A stretch of 64,000 nt of DNA from Bisporella sp. PMI_857 (GCA_021307315.1 JAJSPD010000062.1:186001-250000), one strand, 5' to 3'. Shown: positions 33,891-46,088, counted from the stretch's first letter. Program-made: numbers and translations. The notes: generated from the letters alone by a model not told the origin.

Positions 33891-35721
33891 TTAAGTTATA
33901 TTACTACTCAACTCATCTGACGCCTTAGAATTCAGCTTTGCTAGTACATTCAGAAGCCGCGTGAAATATGAATGTGCGCGCACTTTAATAGCTTCGTTAT
34001 CGACAGTTTGAATCACTTGGAGGAGAGTGGTTCCAGCTATACGAATCCTCTCCACCTTTAGTAAAGTTAGCAATTAGCTAGACATGTCATTGGGTAAACG
34101 TGTTACTAACACTCGGCTCTCCTTTAACTTGATGATATAAAAACGGTATGTCGTCCAACGTCTGAAGGAAATCATGAATTATCTCGACCTTTTTAACTGA
34201 CAGTGTAAGAGGCTGGTCATTAAGTCCCAGTATGCTACAGAGTCCACTATCGATGCACTGTTGCAGAATGACTAGTCTTAGGCAGTGGATTGTAGTCATT
34301 ATATTGCATCTCTGCACCCAAAAAGATGTCTTGTGAAATGAGGCGACATCCCCGTCATCGTGAGAGACCATGATATTCGAAGCTTGTAACCAATGAGGGA
34401 TGTCATCCATAATACCAGTCAATCCCAGGTATGCTTGGGTCAGCCGTGTTTTATAGGTTTCTCCATCTTCTGTTCCCGTTTCGAAGGCCCTCATGTCAGA
34501 GATAAGCTTCTCAGCTGACGACCAGAGGCGTGGAATTAGGTGAAAGCTCTCCAAAAGGCGTTCTTCAAAGGGCTTCTCGTACCATGGCTTGTTCGTGTCA
34601 ATGAGGGGTGTATATTGCCCCCCACATGGCTGTAGAGTCATCTTCTCATCAAACAAAACCTGGTGAAGTACAAATGGGCGGCTTCGTAGACTGGCAGCCG
34701 CTTTGTCTGCCGAATACAAGACCCAAAAGTTTAAGCGGAGTAGTTGACCCTCTGTTGGATTATTTCGTCTAATTGCCTCTTCGCTGTAAAGATGGAGGTT
34801 CTGAGCTAGGAGGGTAGCCTGCCCGAGTACATGCCATGCCGCACCGCTTTTACCTGTCGTACTCTGCAAAGCAGTAGACTGTAAGATCCTGATGCTCAAT
34901 GAAGTAGAGTTTGGATGTTCGAAATCGTAGTCCTCGTACACTTTAAGCATTTCTCGGGATGCACGAAGAAATGGCACCGCAACAACATGTCGATATGGTA
35001 GCAGAAATTCAGGCATGGTTGATGCAACGGACGCACATACCGCGGTGATGAGAGTGAAAGCTCGAATATGTGTTACTCTCAGATCTTCATCGTCGGTGCC
35101 GAAGAGTCCCATGTGAGATGTTCCCGAGAAGAAAATTGAAGCGTCTTTCCGAAGCGTAGGCTCATGAACAATCGGAGTAGTTGGAAAGGTATATTGCATG
35201 TATAGATCGATGCTGTAGTTCACAACATCAAGCACAGGCATGGATGGTAGTGCTGAGCTAATCAAAGCCAGTAAGCCGTCCCAGATTCCTTGACATGATC
35301 TGGTGGGAAAAGTGCTCTGCAGGGGCTCTGCAGCGGCTGTCAAGGCAACAGAGGTGGTGACCCCCCATACTCCGGGCGATGTAAATTCTTCTCGTAGCCC
35401 CTGGTTATCTTCCAAGGATAGCGAACTCTCCCATTGGAGCCTCAGATTTTCCGTCCGGTTTGCACGTGGACTTGACCCTTCGGTGGCATCCTTGTGAAGT
35501 CTAGAGACCTTGGGGCCACGCTTTTTTGGAAGAACCGTGTATTGGCAAGGAAGGTGCGAGACACGACAATTTGCGCAGGGTTCTGCTGTATCGCATTTCA
35601 CCTTCCGCCTTCTACAGCCGTCGCATGCACGGTTGGCTTTCAGAGATCTTAAGGGAGGCATCATGGTGAAGCTTTTCTTGTCATTCAATGGGGATGTCCG
35701 TGGAGAAAATACCCCCAGCAT
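33891..35721 (-). CDS. Zn(II)2Cys6 transcription factor, candidate regulator of the glycoside cluster
   Basis: A 591-residue regulator. Exons are 34111-35721 and 33891-34055, with a 55-bp intron. The N-terminal zinc cluster reads CDGCRRRKVKCDTAEPCANC and then RVSHLPC (C-x2-C-x6-C-x5-C-x2-C-x6-C), followed by the basic linker KKRGPKVSRLHK. The middle homology region is complete (AWHVLGQATLLAQNLHLYSE, FWVLYSADKAAASLRSRPF). Its N-terminus resembles regulators of sugar and disaccharide use in moulds, from memory only. It lies at the edge of a block of glycoside hydrolases, an esterase and a sugar transporter, so it is the best local candidate to control them. A second Met (MMPPLRSLK) is an alternative start. 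Confidence 0.87.
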
Positions 35722-36006
35722 TTAGCGTACTCCCCACCCGTCGGTCCGCGGCACTCGCCCAAAATGGCAAAGTGCGCCTTTCGGCGATACCTCTCATTAG
35801 CCCGAGTGAAATTTCCCAACCACACACATGGAGCGCAAGCCGAAAGGCTATGGCTTCGTCCTAGTGTAAGCTTAGGCAGCCATTAGTTTATCGTATTTAT
35901 GTTACTCGATTATCGAGGCACTACAAACACAAGTCAGTGCGAGCAACAAATCGCCCACTTGCTGTTAACCGAGATCCCTCCATTAAGTCCTTCCCCGCAT
36001 CAAATC

Positions 36007-36339
36007 CTAGCTTCCACCCCGCCCCCAAAAAATAGAAAACCTTGTAACGTCGAAGATACCCTGTGGGGCATCCCAACGATAGAGAGTTGGAACTGGTTTA
36101 ATATCATGAGCCAACAGATTATCGATGAGTCTATTGTAAAACTCAATGCCTTTCCCGTTGACTGGGTCGCGCTCGAGGGGAATGAGCCGCGACCATGAAA
36201 TCGAGAATCGGAACACTTCAATTTCCAACGACTTTATCAATGCAATATTTTCTGGCATGCAATTGTAATGATCGGATTCGGTTACTTGACTGTCGTTTAG
36301 GAGATCTCTTGCCTGGAACGTTATAGACTCTGTGGCCAT
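36007..36339 (-). pseudogene. GH1 beta-glucosidase fragment
   Basis: The frame encodes DHYNCMPENIALIKSLEIEV, then FRFSISWSRLIPLERDPVNG, KGIEFYNRLIDNLLAH and LYRWDAPQGIFD. These are consecutive conserved segments of family 1 glycoside hydrolases. The expected N-terminal part (substrate loop, SIWDTF) is missing; about 22 unrelated residues precede the match. The frame ends before the catalytic acid NEP motif, and no downstream half is found. It is a truncated relic and suggests that the cluster once held another glucosidase. Confidence 0.75.
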
Positions 36340-36420
36340 GGTTAACTTCCGCCTTGGGATAAAGGTGTATTAATTTGGTGTCACGGGGAATGCTTTTGCC
36401 GAGACTCGTTTAGCTTTCCT

Positions 36421-36459
36421 CATACAGCTAGTCTGCTTGGCGCGCATTCTAGCTGTATG
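36421..36459. repeat. Perfect 11-bp inverted repeat
   Basis: CATACAGCTAG (36421-36431) and CTAGCTGTATG (36449-36459) are exact complements separated by 17 bp. They lie about 80 bp upstream of the GH1 relic's start. This could be a dyad operator of the lost gene or a chance hairpin. Confidence 0.4.
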
Positions 36460-37408
36460 GGACCTGAGCGTTCCCCTTATTTTGTCTTTTACAAGCGTGT
36501 ATTTTATAACAGTATTATATCACTTCGCTCACCCAATTGACTATTCTACAGCTCTGATTTACTCCGTGACATTCGGTGAATCCGATGTTGGAAAAAATTG
36601 ACTCTAATTACTACTGCACTTCACGTTTTAACAAGTTTTGAATCGCATACTCTATCATCGTATGCTGAATTCTATTTGGCATGCTACGTAGGTCGTTTTG
36701 GGCTGTCCCGAGAATACGTCCTACTTCCGTGTCTGAATACGAAGTATCCGCACAATGGAAAGGTCCGTCGAGCTCGAGAAGTGTAGCTAAGCTAATTTGA
36801 GTAAAGTTACTGGCATCATCTACTTTTAGGTACTTTAAGCTATTATCTCGCTTGTGATAGTCATCCATGCTTCATGTAAGGTTCCCGCACTACTGTAAAG
36901 CTAACCTGAAAATGGTGGGCAGATAAGCGCCGCGGAGTATTAAAAAAGTACAGCCCCATTCCTCTACGGATGAGGTTAGCTTCTTTTTTAAAGACACGTC
37001 AGTACGCCACTCTCCAGCACTAGTGCGCACATTCAGTAGCATGTCATAAGAGCCAAAGCCAGAGAAGCCCTGGGTATGCTAGATTGTGGGGGAACCCCAA
37101 GAAACTTTTGCTGGGTTGCGGGGAAGCCGTAAAGGTTCGTACGCCTGCAAGCTAGACAGGATATAAGTCTTAGGCGAGAAATAGAAGATTCCAAACAGGT
37201 GATTTTCTCCCTTCGCGACAAGGGTGTTGTAATATGTCGTACCAAAGGGGAGTGTGTCCGAATCGGACTAGCAAAATAGCTTCGACCTGGACAGGAATAT
37301 ATAAACCTCTACGGCAGGACCTGTGGTCAATGGCAGGGACAGATAGAAAGATCAGTAACTTTTACTATCTTATCTCAGACAAGTTCGCCTTTCTCGCTCC
37401 TGAATCCG
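36460..37408. other. Intergenic stretch and promoter of the saponin-hydrolase-like gene
   Basis: A minus frame at 36611-36868 has no motif. No other gene is seen. The last few hundred bases should contain the promoter of the gene at 37409. Confidence 0.35.
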
Positions 37409-39346
37409 TTGTCAAGCATGCGCTTTTCTCCTACATGGCTAGCCATTGCTGGCTGCTTTCTGGCGGGTATAGCACAAACTAGCAGTAGCAATACACCTGG
37501 TCGCTGCCGACTTCCTGGTGCTCCGACATATCCCCGGCCTCCAAAGCCAGAGCCAATATCTGTTGTCAGGCTGCCATTGCCACCTTCAATCGTCAGCGAT
37601 GAGGTTGGCGCGTGTACAGCGAAGATCAATCCTAGAAGAACCGGATGTATTCGAATCGTATTGACAGGAGACGATTCACTTCCACAGGGAGGGACCTTTA
37701 CACCAGATGGTACAGCAATAGTAGTCACTGTCAACTTTACAGGAGCCCCAGCTGCGCCTGACCCTGCCAGTATCTATAGCGGTCCACAAGTTATCCTCCT
37801 CAAGACGGGGAATACCACGTTCCCCAATGGAGACCCATGGAAGTGCATCACGTGCGGCATGCCTGCGGCAAACCGGCTTGGTCGCAATGAAGACTCCTGG
37901 GACTATCCCCGAGTCTTCAAGGACGGCAAGAGATTCCTTGTGGGAACTAACATTATCGAGACTGGCGGCTATCCCGTAGACAGCGAATTGGTCACCCCCA
38001 ACAACACTTATTTCTATCCTATCTACTGGCCAGTGACTGCGGATGGATCAGGCAGTTCAGGCGCCATACGTGAGTTACGCCTCCACCCCGATGACCAGCA
38101 CTTGTCCTGGAACAGCTTCGACGGTAGTGGACAGAATGGCTTCTACGGTCGGCTCACGTTCAATCCAGCGCCTACGGCAGGGGAGCCGCGCGTGCCACGA
38201 TATGACCTGTCTAGCGTCAATCTCCTTATACCGGCTACTAAGAAGTCAATCTTGCAAGCAGATGGCAATGAGTTGAAATTTGACAGAACAATCCCCCATA
38301 TTGGCGAGCTACGTGGATTTAGCGGTAGCGGCAAGGAGTTGACCTATATCGGCTACCCTTGGGAGGCGTGCAACTTTGATGCCTTTGCCGTGAATATATT
38401 GACTGGTGCTGTTCGACGCTTGACTGCGCACCCAGAGTACGTGGACCCCATCGATATCTCGCCCGATGATGAGTGGACGGCAGTCCTGGACACGCGCGGC
38501 AGTAATCGTGATATGTTCATGTCAGGCATGCGTAACATCCCACCGATATCAGACCTCGTTTCAAGTAGCCTCTGCGCCTCAGTCCGTAACAATGGTATGC
38601 GGCGCTTTTTCCGGCCGATCCTGATTGACAAGTATGGTGACCGTGGCGACTACTTCGGCCAGGTAATCAACGCTGGTGGTGATGGCAGTCCTGGATCCAT
38701 AAACGATCCCAACTGGAACGCTCGGGCAGACCCGCAGTTCTCCCTCGATGGCACGCGCCTGATGTACTATGAGACGCTCGTAAAGACGCCAGCCTGTGGT
38801 GGCGAGAACCCATTGCCTTGCCCCGTGTCGACCGAGCCCGATGGACGCACCACGCGTATCATGATTGCAACGTTTACCAGCCGCAAGCCATACCCAGTGC
38901 GCAAATACGAAACGGGTCCGGACCTGATTCCCTGGGCCACACCCTATGTCCCTGGTATGGCACTCCCAGAACGGACATTGATCCCGGGGGGCAACTACAC
39001 CTACAACGGCAAGTACTGCGGCAAAGCCGACGTCGCCATATATTATGCCGCAGGTGCAGCCAGTCCCAGCCGAGTCAGTGTGGACTTCCATGGCCTCTCC
39101 GATGATGGAGAGAATACACTGAATGGATTCGAGGACATTTCGCTCAGCCACCTTAGCACTTGGACCATTCAAACTAACTGGTATTCCGACATAGTGCAGA
39201 AGGGCAAAGTCGATGGGAGAAAGAAGACCAGCCCTGATGGATTCCATGTCAACATGAACCTCCGATTGAACTACTTTGAGGCCAATGGCACCCTAACGAC
39301 GACGCTGGATGGCAAGACGTACTACCAGCCAAAAAACGATACGTAG
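37409..39346 (+). CDS. Secreted saponin-hydrolase-like protein (PD40/TolB-like propeller)
   Basis: A single-exon 645-residue protein with an N-terminal signal peptide (FSPTWLAIAGCFLAGIAQ). The body has KPEPISVVRLPLPPS, VNFTGAPAAPDPASIY, FPNGDPWKCITCGMPAANR, IRELRLHPDDQHLSWNSFDG and DISPDDEWTAVLDTRGS, i.e. repeated propeller-like blades. It closely resembles, from memory, the mould proteins annotated as saponin hydrolase. Those characterised release the sugar chain from soyasaponin at its glucuronide linkage. Many NxS/T sites fit secretion. An alternative ATG lies three codons downstream and would also give a good signal peptide. It is intact. Its neighbours suggest a role in plant glycoside breakdown. 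Confidence 0.8.
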   Translation: MSSMRFSPTWLAIAGCFLAGIAQTSSSNTPGRCRLPGAPTYPRPPKPEPISVVRLPLPPSIVSDEVGACTAKINPRRTGCIRIVLTGDDSLPQGGTFTPDGTAIVVTVNFTGAPAAPDPASIYSGPQVILLKTGNTTFPNGDPWKCITCGMPAANRLGRNEDSWDYPRVFKDGKRFLVGTNIIETGGYPVDSELVTPNNTYFYPIYWPVTADGSGSSGAIRELRLHPDDQHLSWNSFDGSGQNGFYGRLTFNPAPTAGEPRVPRYDLSSVNLLIPATKKSILQADGNELKFDRTIPHIGELRGFSGSGKELTYIGYPWEACNFDAFAVNILTGAVRRLTAHPEYVDPIDISPDDEWTAVLDTRGSNRDMFMSGMRNIPPISDLVSSSLCASVRNNGMRRFFRPILIDKYGDRGDYFGQVINAGGDGSPGSINDPNWNARADPQFSLDGTRLMYYETLVKTPACGGENPLPCPVSTEPDGRTTRIMIATFTSRKPYPVRKYETGPDLIPWATPYVPGMALPERTLIPGGNYTYNGKYCGKADVAIYYAAGAASPSRVSVDFHGLSDDGENTLNGFEDISLSHLSTWTIQTNWYSDIVQKGKVDGRKKTSPDGFHVNMNLRLNYFEANGTLTTTLDGKTYYQPKNDT

Positions 39347-39678
39347 GGAAGTAGCAGGAGCCATAATATATCGTCTTTATATCTTTTTTCACCCTGCAGC
39401 CTTTGGGCTATCGGTAGGCTATAGCGATAAAGGATACCGAAACGGTTATTTCAGTATATAGGTTAGCGGAAGCGGTACCAGAAATTAAAAAAAAAAAAAA
39501 ATGATGCTTCTTTAAGAGTGAGAGAGTAGATAGATCAACACTTGCCTCTGAGCGCGAGCTCTTTGGGCATTTGCAACAACGGTCATTAACTTCGGCTTAT
39601 GCTTATTTTTACTAGAGTAACAAATATCACAAAGGGACATCCAGTGTTGATATTGATTAAATTAATTTTTTTTGCTGG

Positions 39679-39923
39679 TGTTGGATACTTATCATGTAGC
39701 AAAAAGCGTAGTAGCTATCGACTACGCTCTTGCTGATGTTATTATGATTCCTTGACTCTTCGTTCTAAGCTACGTCGTTGTTGTTGTTTTCTATTTTACA
39801 TCTTGTGTATTCTGTTTGTTCGTTCGAAGCTATGGTCTATCGCGAGGTGGTTGTAGGTCCTCAGGGACCCATAATTGATGTGCCCCGGTGGTTCACGTGA
39901 CTTTATTTACATGCGTATCAACA
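39679..39923 (-). mobile_element. Solo LTR, diverged inverted copy 3 of the dispersed family (245 bp)
   Basis: On the minus strand it starts TGTTGATACGCATGTAAATA and ends AAGTATCCAACA. It shares with copies 1 and 2 the blocks CGTAGCTTAGAACGAA and CATCAGCAAGAGCGTAGTC, and the TAGCTACTACGC run. The middle is longer and different. The flanking 5-mers (GCTGG, GTAAG) do not match. Confidence 0.62.
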
Positions 39924-40159
39924 GTAAGTAGTCCTTCGAAACGATTTATCAAGGTTTGGGACGAAGATAAAAAGTCAATATAACTCTCCATCGAAAGGGT
40001 AGCTTCATCGCAAGCGTATTGTTTACTAAAGCACACGGCGTTAAATTCTGATAGGAAGATCCCTTTTGATATTATACGCTATCCTAAGATGGAGGAAGAA
40101 GCGGATCGCACGGCATGCCGAAAAACATTTAAGCTGATCTAAGAATCAATCCACATCCT

Positions 40160-40420
40160 AGGCCACCTTGGTATTCGCTGCCTCGATATAAAGGTTTTTA
40201 AACTCCAGGATTGAGAGTTCATATTCTCCGGTAAGTAGCGGCTGCCAATCTGCATCAGCGGCAAAGAAAGCAGTAGCATTGATCTTTAAGTAAGGATATC
40301 AGAGATACCACGGCCTTGGAATTCCCAATAAATTCGCGTAAGCAGTAGAAGGTGGCTAAGGTTTGGGGGCTCCAGAGATTCCCGTCGCCATCAACTGACA
40401 AACTGCGACACGGTTGCGAT
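40160..40420 (-). pseudogene. Unidentified decayed gene fragment
   Basis: On the minus strand the sequence reads SVDGDGNLWSPQTLATFYCL then REFIGNSKAVVSLISLLK. After a frameshift it gives INATAFFAADADWQPLLTGE then YELSILEFKNLYIEAANTK and a stop. The two pieces look like genuine protein sequence in different frames. I cannot name the family. Confidence 0.45.
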
Positions 40421-40866
40421 ACGAGGTACGTGCTAGTAGACTAGCGAATCATGGTAATTAATCAAGAGCAGAGCCGAGCTAAGAATAAGGTTAGTAACAG
40501 CTATTCAGTTGAAATATCCTTAGTGAACTAAAGCATAAATCGCTAGAAGTCAGCCAGTCGTCGAAAGCCAACCCTTTGTGTCTACTAGTTTACCGAGGTA
40601 GTGATTCACCCTGTGAGCAAGACCTCTCTTCCGCTATTTGAGACGGCATTCAGGAATGGCAACACCAGGGCTCAAAGCCCTTAAAAAATCGATCGGAATA
40701 CGTTAGTAAAAAAGGGGGGGATGACTCATGAGCTGCAAGGAAACAGAGCTCCATGAATTTAAAAAAAAAACTTTTAAAGTTGCATGGCTAAAGCCCCAAG
40801 CAAGAATTTAAAGCCTATTGATCTTCCAACACACATCTTCTCCATAAGAGGTGCGCTACCCAAACC

Positions 40867-42485
40867 CTACGCAATGCAGTTGAAGCTGTCAGCCGAATCT
40901 GTGTCTCCATATCCATCATAAATAGCCTTTTGCGGATATGGACACAGCTTCCTGTTGCTGGTGCTATTTCTGGAATTAGTAAAGCTAATTGGAAGCGCCT
41001 CTGGGACCGTCCCGTTCTCAACCCAAGCGGTAAGCGCAGCCCAGATAGCGGTAGGTTGTCCTCCGTTGCCGCCGGAACAATGTCGCAATCCAGGTACTTT
41101 GTAGTAGCGGTAAAAGTCATGAACATCCGGCGTGACTTCTGTCACTGCGTTGTAGTAGTGCTCACTTCCTTTAGGCGGGATGATTTCGTCAAGCTGAAGA
41201 GGTGTCAATACGCAATTCTATATGATTGGCTGGGGGGCCTATGGCTTACCAGACCATGGTATCCAAGCATCTTCCCTCCAGCATCGCGAAAACGAGTGAG
41301 ATCTGGATCGTTTGCACTGTAGATGTCGTTAAATTGCTGTTTGGAGTAGTGAACCTTGTCATCGAAGTCTTTGCGGGTCATTTTGGTGAGGTCGTAGTCT
41401 GGGTTCTTCTCGACGAATAGTTGGATCCATTGGGCCCCGAGCAGCGTAGGGGCACCTGTGCAGGTTCCATTGGCGGAGCAGGTAGTTGCTGCAACGCTCT
41501 GTGGTACGCCTGTTCCAGAGATGGGCGAGCCCGGACTGTATCCATACCAGATAAAGTCGCCGTTGGATGTTCGAGAGCCTGTCCAGGTGATGTTGGCGAT
41601 GTTTGCTGCGGCAAATGAGAGGGATAGATTCGTTCCCGTCTCTGCGCAGCTGAAGCTGGTACCAACGAGCGAAAAAGGATCAAAGTGACAGGCATCTGGG
41701 TCTGAGACTAGTCCATCGGCAACACCGTCAAGACTGTCACAAGCCTTGGTAGCTTCTGCTCCAAGGAAATCGAGCTCACATGCACGCGGGTACTGTCCAA
41801 GAAGGTTCATTTCGAGTTGCGGAAAGTAGGTAGAAGGAACAAGTTCATTCCAGTTGTTTCCTGGAGCTGAGGCAGCGATTCCGTCGTAGAGACCAGGGTA
41901 TCTTTGAGCTAGCATAAGGCCTTGGCGACCACCTTGAGAGCAGCCACTCCAGTAGGAATACTTTGGCGGTGCTCCATAATAATCTTGAACGAGTGCCTTT
42001 GTCAAAATCGCTTCCTCATAAAGAGAGACCGAGCCGAAGTTCTGGAGAGCGTAAAGATTGACGTTTCCCTCACTGACTTGACCCCATGGGCTCGCGTCGG
42101 TGGCATATCCAAGTCCAGCGTCGGTAGTCATAGTTGCATAGCCTTCTTCAATTGCACCGGCCATGTCCGTGTATGACAAGAAGAACCTTCCGGCGATGTA
42201 ACCGCCCCCTCCGGTTGCTTGCAGTCTCCCGTTGTATTTCTCATGAGTTGGTAGCCAAGCTTCTACATTAATAGTGTCGCCTTGTCCTGGGTGTGTATAG
42301 GTGATGGTGACATTGCAGAAGGTTGCATTAGTAACCTTGATTGTTGGGTGATTGTAATTGTAAATTTCGCGAGCGACAGTGTTGTAATCAGTGACTAAAG
42401 ATACAGAGACATCAAGAATGCTTGCACCAAACAGCGTTGGTGAGAATGTAGCTGCCGTACACAGGCTATTATTGGTGAGCGCCAT
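40867..42485 (-). CDS. Tannase/feruloyl esterase family hydrolase
   Basis: A 520-residue alpha/beta hydrolase of the tannase family, which cleaves gallate or hydroxycinnamate esters. Exons are 41250-42485 and 40867-41193, with a 56-bp intron. The nucleophile elbow is YWSGCSQGGRQGLMLAQRYP, with the Cys next to Ser typical of this family. The acid and base follow after the intron: the Asp in GYHGLLDEIIPPKG and the His-Cys in LRHCSGGNGGQP. The CS-D-HC catalytic set is therefore complete. AAPGNNW-like and GVADGLVSDPDACHFDP segments (calcium-binding lid) are present. No signal peptide is evident at this start (MALTNNSLCTAATFSPTLF), unlike most secreted tannases, so an upstream exon may be missing or the enzyme may be intracellular. 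Confidence 0.88.
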
Positions 42486-43639
42486 GGTGGCAGAAGAGAA
42501 CGAATGACGGAAGTGAGTGAGTGTGTGGAGACTTAAAAGTCTGTGATTACATTGAGAGAAAATAGTGTTACTTATAAACTTCTTTGCAGAAGGTCATTTT
42601 CTTATGTTACGCGTGCTATCCTCAACCGCGAATGCAACCATTTGTTTCTGGATCTCTGGCGGGTGCCGAGCAAACACAGCCTTGAGTACGTGGAATACGT
42701 CGTACCACTCCCGTACATATGCCGAGGCTGCCCGTGTGTGGCCCGTATTCGCTTAAGTTACGCGTATCGCTTACAGGCAACCAAGGGTCTTTCATCATCA
42801 TCAAGGAGAGGGATATACTATTGCCCTTCGAGGCCACCAAATTCCACCAAATTGCACTTCGACCTACAACGGGCCGCTGTAGTCATCTCAATCAAGGTAA
42901 TTGCGACTCGACCCGAAACAGTTCTTCTACCTACAGTATAAATGATATTGAACTTAATGGCAAACATAATTAGCTTCGCTATCCGTTGCCTCGGCCTACG
43001 CACTCGCATACCGCTCATGTCTGCATTAAGGCACTTCAGAACCTAGTAATCTTCAGCAAAAGTTTAGCAATAAAGTAAAGCTTCTATTCTAAAAGCTTGT
43101 AAAGTAAAAACGTCACAATTGTTCAGAATCGAGATGCTAAAGTTGAAAGAAATTAGCACGCTGGCATTCACTTAGGTTAAAACACACTTTGATAGGGGAA
43201 AGCTGAACAGAAAGCTGGATAGGGCATATCACGAGGCGGCAATGGGTAGGGCCAGTTGCTCTATTTTGAGTCAACCGAATGGGGTCAAGGTTCATAAGAC
43301 GTGATGGCTTAGGGGCCTGTCGATTGATAATGAGTACGCTCGGTGGTTGTATATTTGGGTACAAAGGAGAAAGTTGATAGCTCCTTGTGAGGATGACGGG
43401 TCACAATGATTAATGGAGAAGGCGCATACACTCGCCCCTTTGTTATAGGCCGACAACCTGTACGGTGCTATCGCTGCCACTTTTACGGCCAGGTGCACTG
43501 CCATTGCCGGGCACCGGCTCTATTCTGTGGATACAGGTTGACGTTTATGTATGATATGCACAATGAATATAAGGTGTAACTCGACCTTTCGACCAGGACC
43601 TAAAACGACAGCCCTTCTTTTCACAATGTATTGTATACT
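42486..43639. other. Intergenic stretch, no gene seen
   Basis: It holds the upstream region of the tannase gene and the downstream region of the GH35 gene. Overlapping frames of 60-130 codons on both strands lack motifs and are probably chance. Confidence 0.35.
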
Positions 43640-45379
43640 TCACTCTTCTTCTTCCAAAGAGAACACAGTGACCTCTGCAATCATGGTCCGCGCAGGTATC
43701 GTGATAGGAATAGGAATTTGCCCTGGGTCTGGCTTTTCGTTCGGCATATTAGCCCAAGCCCCACTACGCGTCTCATCACCGTTCAGTCTCCGTTCAGTGC
43801 GCAATGTCCCAGTCGCCTTATCTACCACACTCTTCTCATCGAATCGCAGTATGCCTGTGAAGACAGATCTTGTTGAGGTGGCTTTGAACTCTACTTTAAA
43901 TCCACATCCAACAAGCAAGAATCGCCCAGGCTCCAATTGGAAGATTATGCCAGCACCAGGACCCGGCTTGCCAAAGACGAATGCTCGACTAATTCGTAGC
44001 TCATAGTCTCCCAAGTATGCTACTCGAGGAGGCGTCAAATCGCTCCCATCGGCTTCTAATTCATCGAAGAAGAAGCCAACCATCGAACTAGGATCACGCT
44101 GTGCTCTCAGGACGAAATAAGATACAGAATCCAGCAGTTTGTAGTGGCTGGTGAAAGGTGAGTCGACCGCTTTCAAAGTATCAATACCAAAAGGACTCGC
44201 CAAAAGTGCTTGATAAGTGCCAAACGCCTCCCAGATCCTCCGTGCTCCATACTCGTCTCGGCGCTGCTCTGGGATAATTAGCGGCTGACCGTGGTGCCTG
44301 TACTTCGCCAATGTAGTTGAGTAATCGTTGAGATAGATATCTGGTGCAATGCAATCAAGAGACGGTGCGAACTTTTGCCATATGTCCAGGACCTCGGGTA
44401 CTCCTCCTCCCGAAGGATATACCCCAGGCGTCCCCCCACCACCTGCTACGGCGTCCGTGCTTGGCTTCTTCTGCCATACATTCGTGAAAAGCGGGATATT
44501 GTACTTCTTTCTACCCGCAGCAGCTATCTTCTCTAGGTATAAAGCATAGTGATACGCCATGAAAAGCTCATCTGTAGCTGCCGAGTCTCCAAAGAGGGCT
44601 TTCCAGGACGGAGTACCTGGACTTGATGCATACTTCTGAATATTCTTAAGGACACGTGAAAAATTATTCTGTAGATCTGGTAGTAGGTTATCCCAATCAT
44701 CTGCGATGAATTTGACAATTTCCTCTGGTACTGGTGCTTCAAAAAGGCCATCTGCCGTTTTGCTACGATCTCGAGAATCGCCCAAAAGGCCAACCTCGTT
44801 TTGAACCTGGACCATAATCACAGTGCGGTCTTTGTCCGCTGTCTCCAGGTACGCCATCAACTTAGTGAATGCTTTCAGATCGGCATCCAAACACTCTGTA
44901 TGAAATATTGATAACACGCCAGAATTCACTAGTTTCCCACAATCCTTCTGAAGCAGCATTCTAGGGAACCGTTTTGCGTCTGTTTTAACCCAGTCCGGCG
45001 TGTATGTGGACATTCCTGTCTATTGTTAAAATGGATAATCTCAGTTGACAAATATTAGTGTACCATTTTTGAATGACCCAAACCAGAGAAGAATCAAACG
45101 TAAACCGTACGTTCTGGCGCTTGCGATAATTGCTGTAACCACACTGAAGTCAAACTTTCCTTCCTCCGGCTCGATGTCTTCCCAGGCGACAGGCCCCAGG
45201 ACTGTGTTGATTCCCATATCCACCAAGTTCTTCCAGATACCATTCATATAATTTGCAGAACTCATGGACGAGTTTTGCAGTTCCGCGCCGAGCATCAGGA
45301 AGGGCCTGCCGTCCACCCAAAGCTGCCATGACGACTCGAGCTTCTCCAAATAGGGGAGATTACAACTTGTGGCTGGCAT
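43640..45379 (-). CDS. GH35-type beta-galactosidase (DUF5597-like)
   Basis: A 563-residue glycoside hydrolase. Exons are 45064-45379 and 43640-45015, with a 48-bp intron; the junction reads FGSFKNGMSTYTPDWVKTD. The TIM-barrel begins with the W-VDGRPFLMLGAELQNSS strand and GINTVLGPVAWEDIEPEEG. The catalytic acid lies in VQVQNEVG (about Glu179) and the likely nucleophile in LIIPEQRRDEYGARRIWEAF (about Glu355). The C-terminal beta domain follows the GFFFDELEADG segment. The start MPATSCNLPYLEKL was chosen because upstream in-frame codons contain no ATG. No signal peptide is seen, so it is probably cytosolic. It would act on galactosides imported by the neighbouring transporter. Confidence 0.87.
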
Positions 45380-46088
45380 CTGATAAGAACAATCACTTGA
45401 GCACTTTACGTTGTGAGATATCAAGAGCGTGTGGGAGTCAAGAAATAATTGAGCAGAAGTTGTAAAAACGGCCAAGATCCTCAAGCTAGTCAACGCCAAG
45501 AACTGTTTCTACTGGTGCGCCTGGGAAAGAAGACGCCCCGAATGCCCATCTAAGCTACATATTGCTCACGTTTTAGTAATATTAGTTCTCTTGGGGGCTT
45601 AACAATTCCAGGAAGTGCTCAGGGCGATAGGCTCAGCGCGGCCAAGGTTCGGATACACCTACTTCGAAGAAACTTTGCTCCGGACGACTCTAGCAAAAAA
45701 TGTTTTGTTTAGCTACAGCATCTAAGGTGCAATTTCATCTAATATTGCGGTTGCACGCGCCATATGGCGACAGCCATCCCAGGCTGCAATTAGAAGTTTG
45801 TCAATTATCAGTTATATCATAGTTCTCAAGCGAAAATTCAATAATGAACGCCAGTATGTTGATGGCTATTCCGAATTGCATTGGGGAATCCTTAATCATG
45901 AAAAGTGCAGTAATTAATGTTAAGTAAAGGCAGAGTTATTCCATGGCACGATTACCATTTAGTCATTGCCAACAACGAAATTTTGCAGTCTTAGAACATT
46001 GTACTGCGGTAATACTTGCTATCAAGATAGCAAGTGATTCTATGTACCTGTATAATAGCCGTGGGTTCATGAAAATAACGATGACCGC
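45380..46088. other. Intergenic stretch, no gene seen
   Basis: It is upstream of the GH35 gene and downstream of the transporter gene. One 97-codon plus frame overlaps the transporter 3' end on the opposite strand and is a shadow. The likely GH35 promoter lies in the first few hundred bases. Confidence 0.35.

Noticed and set aside
38579..39247. 222-codon minus-strand frame
   Set aside because: It lies wholly inside the saponin-hydrolase-like gene on the other strand, in a GC-rich coding region where antisense frames are expected.
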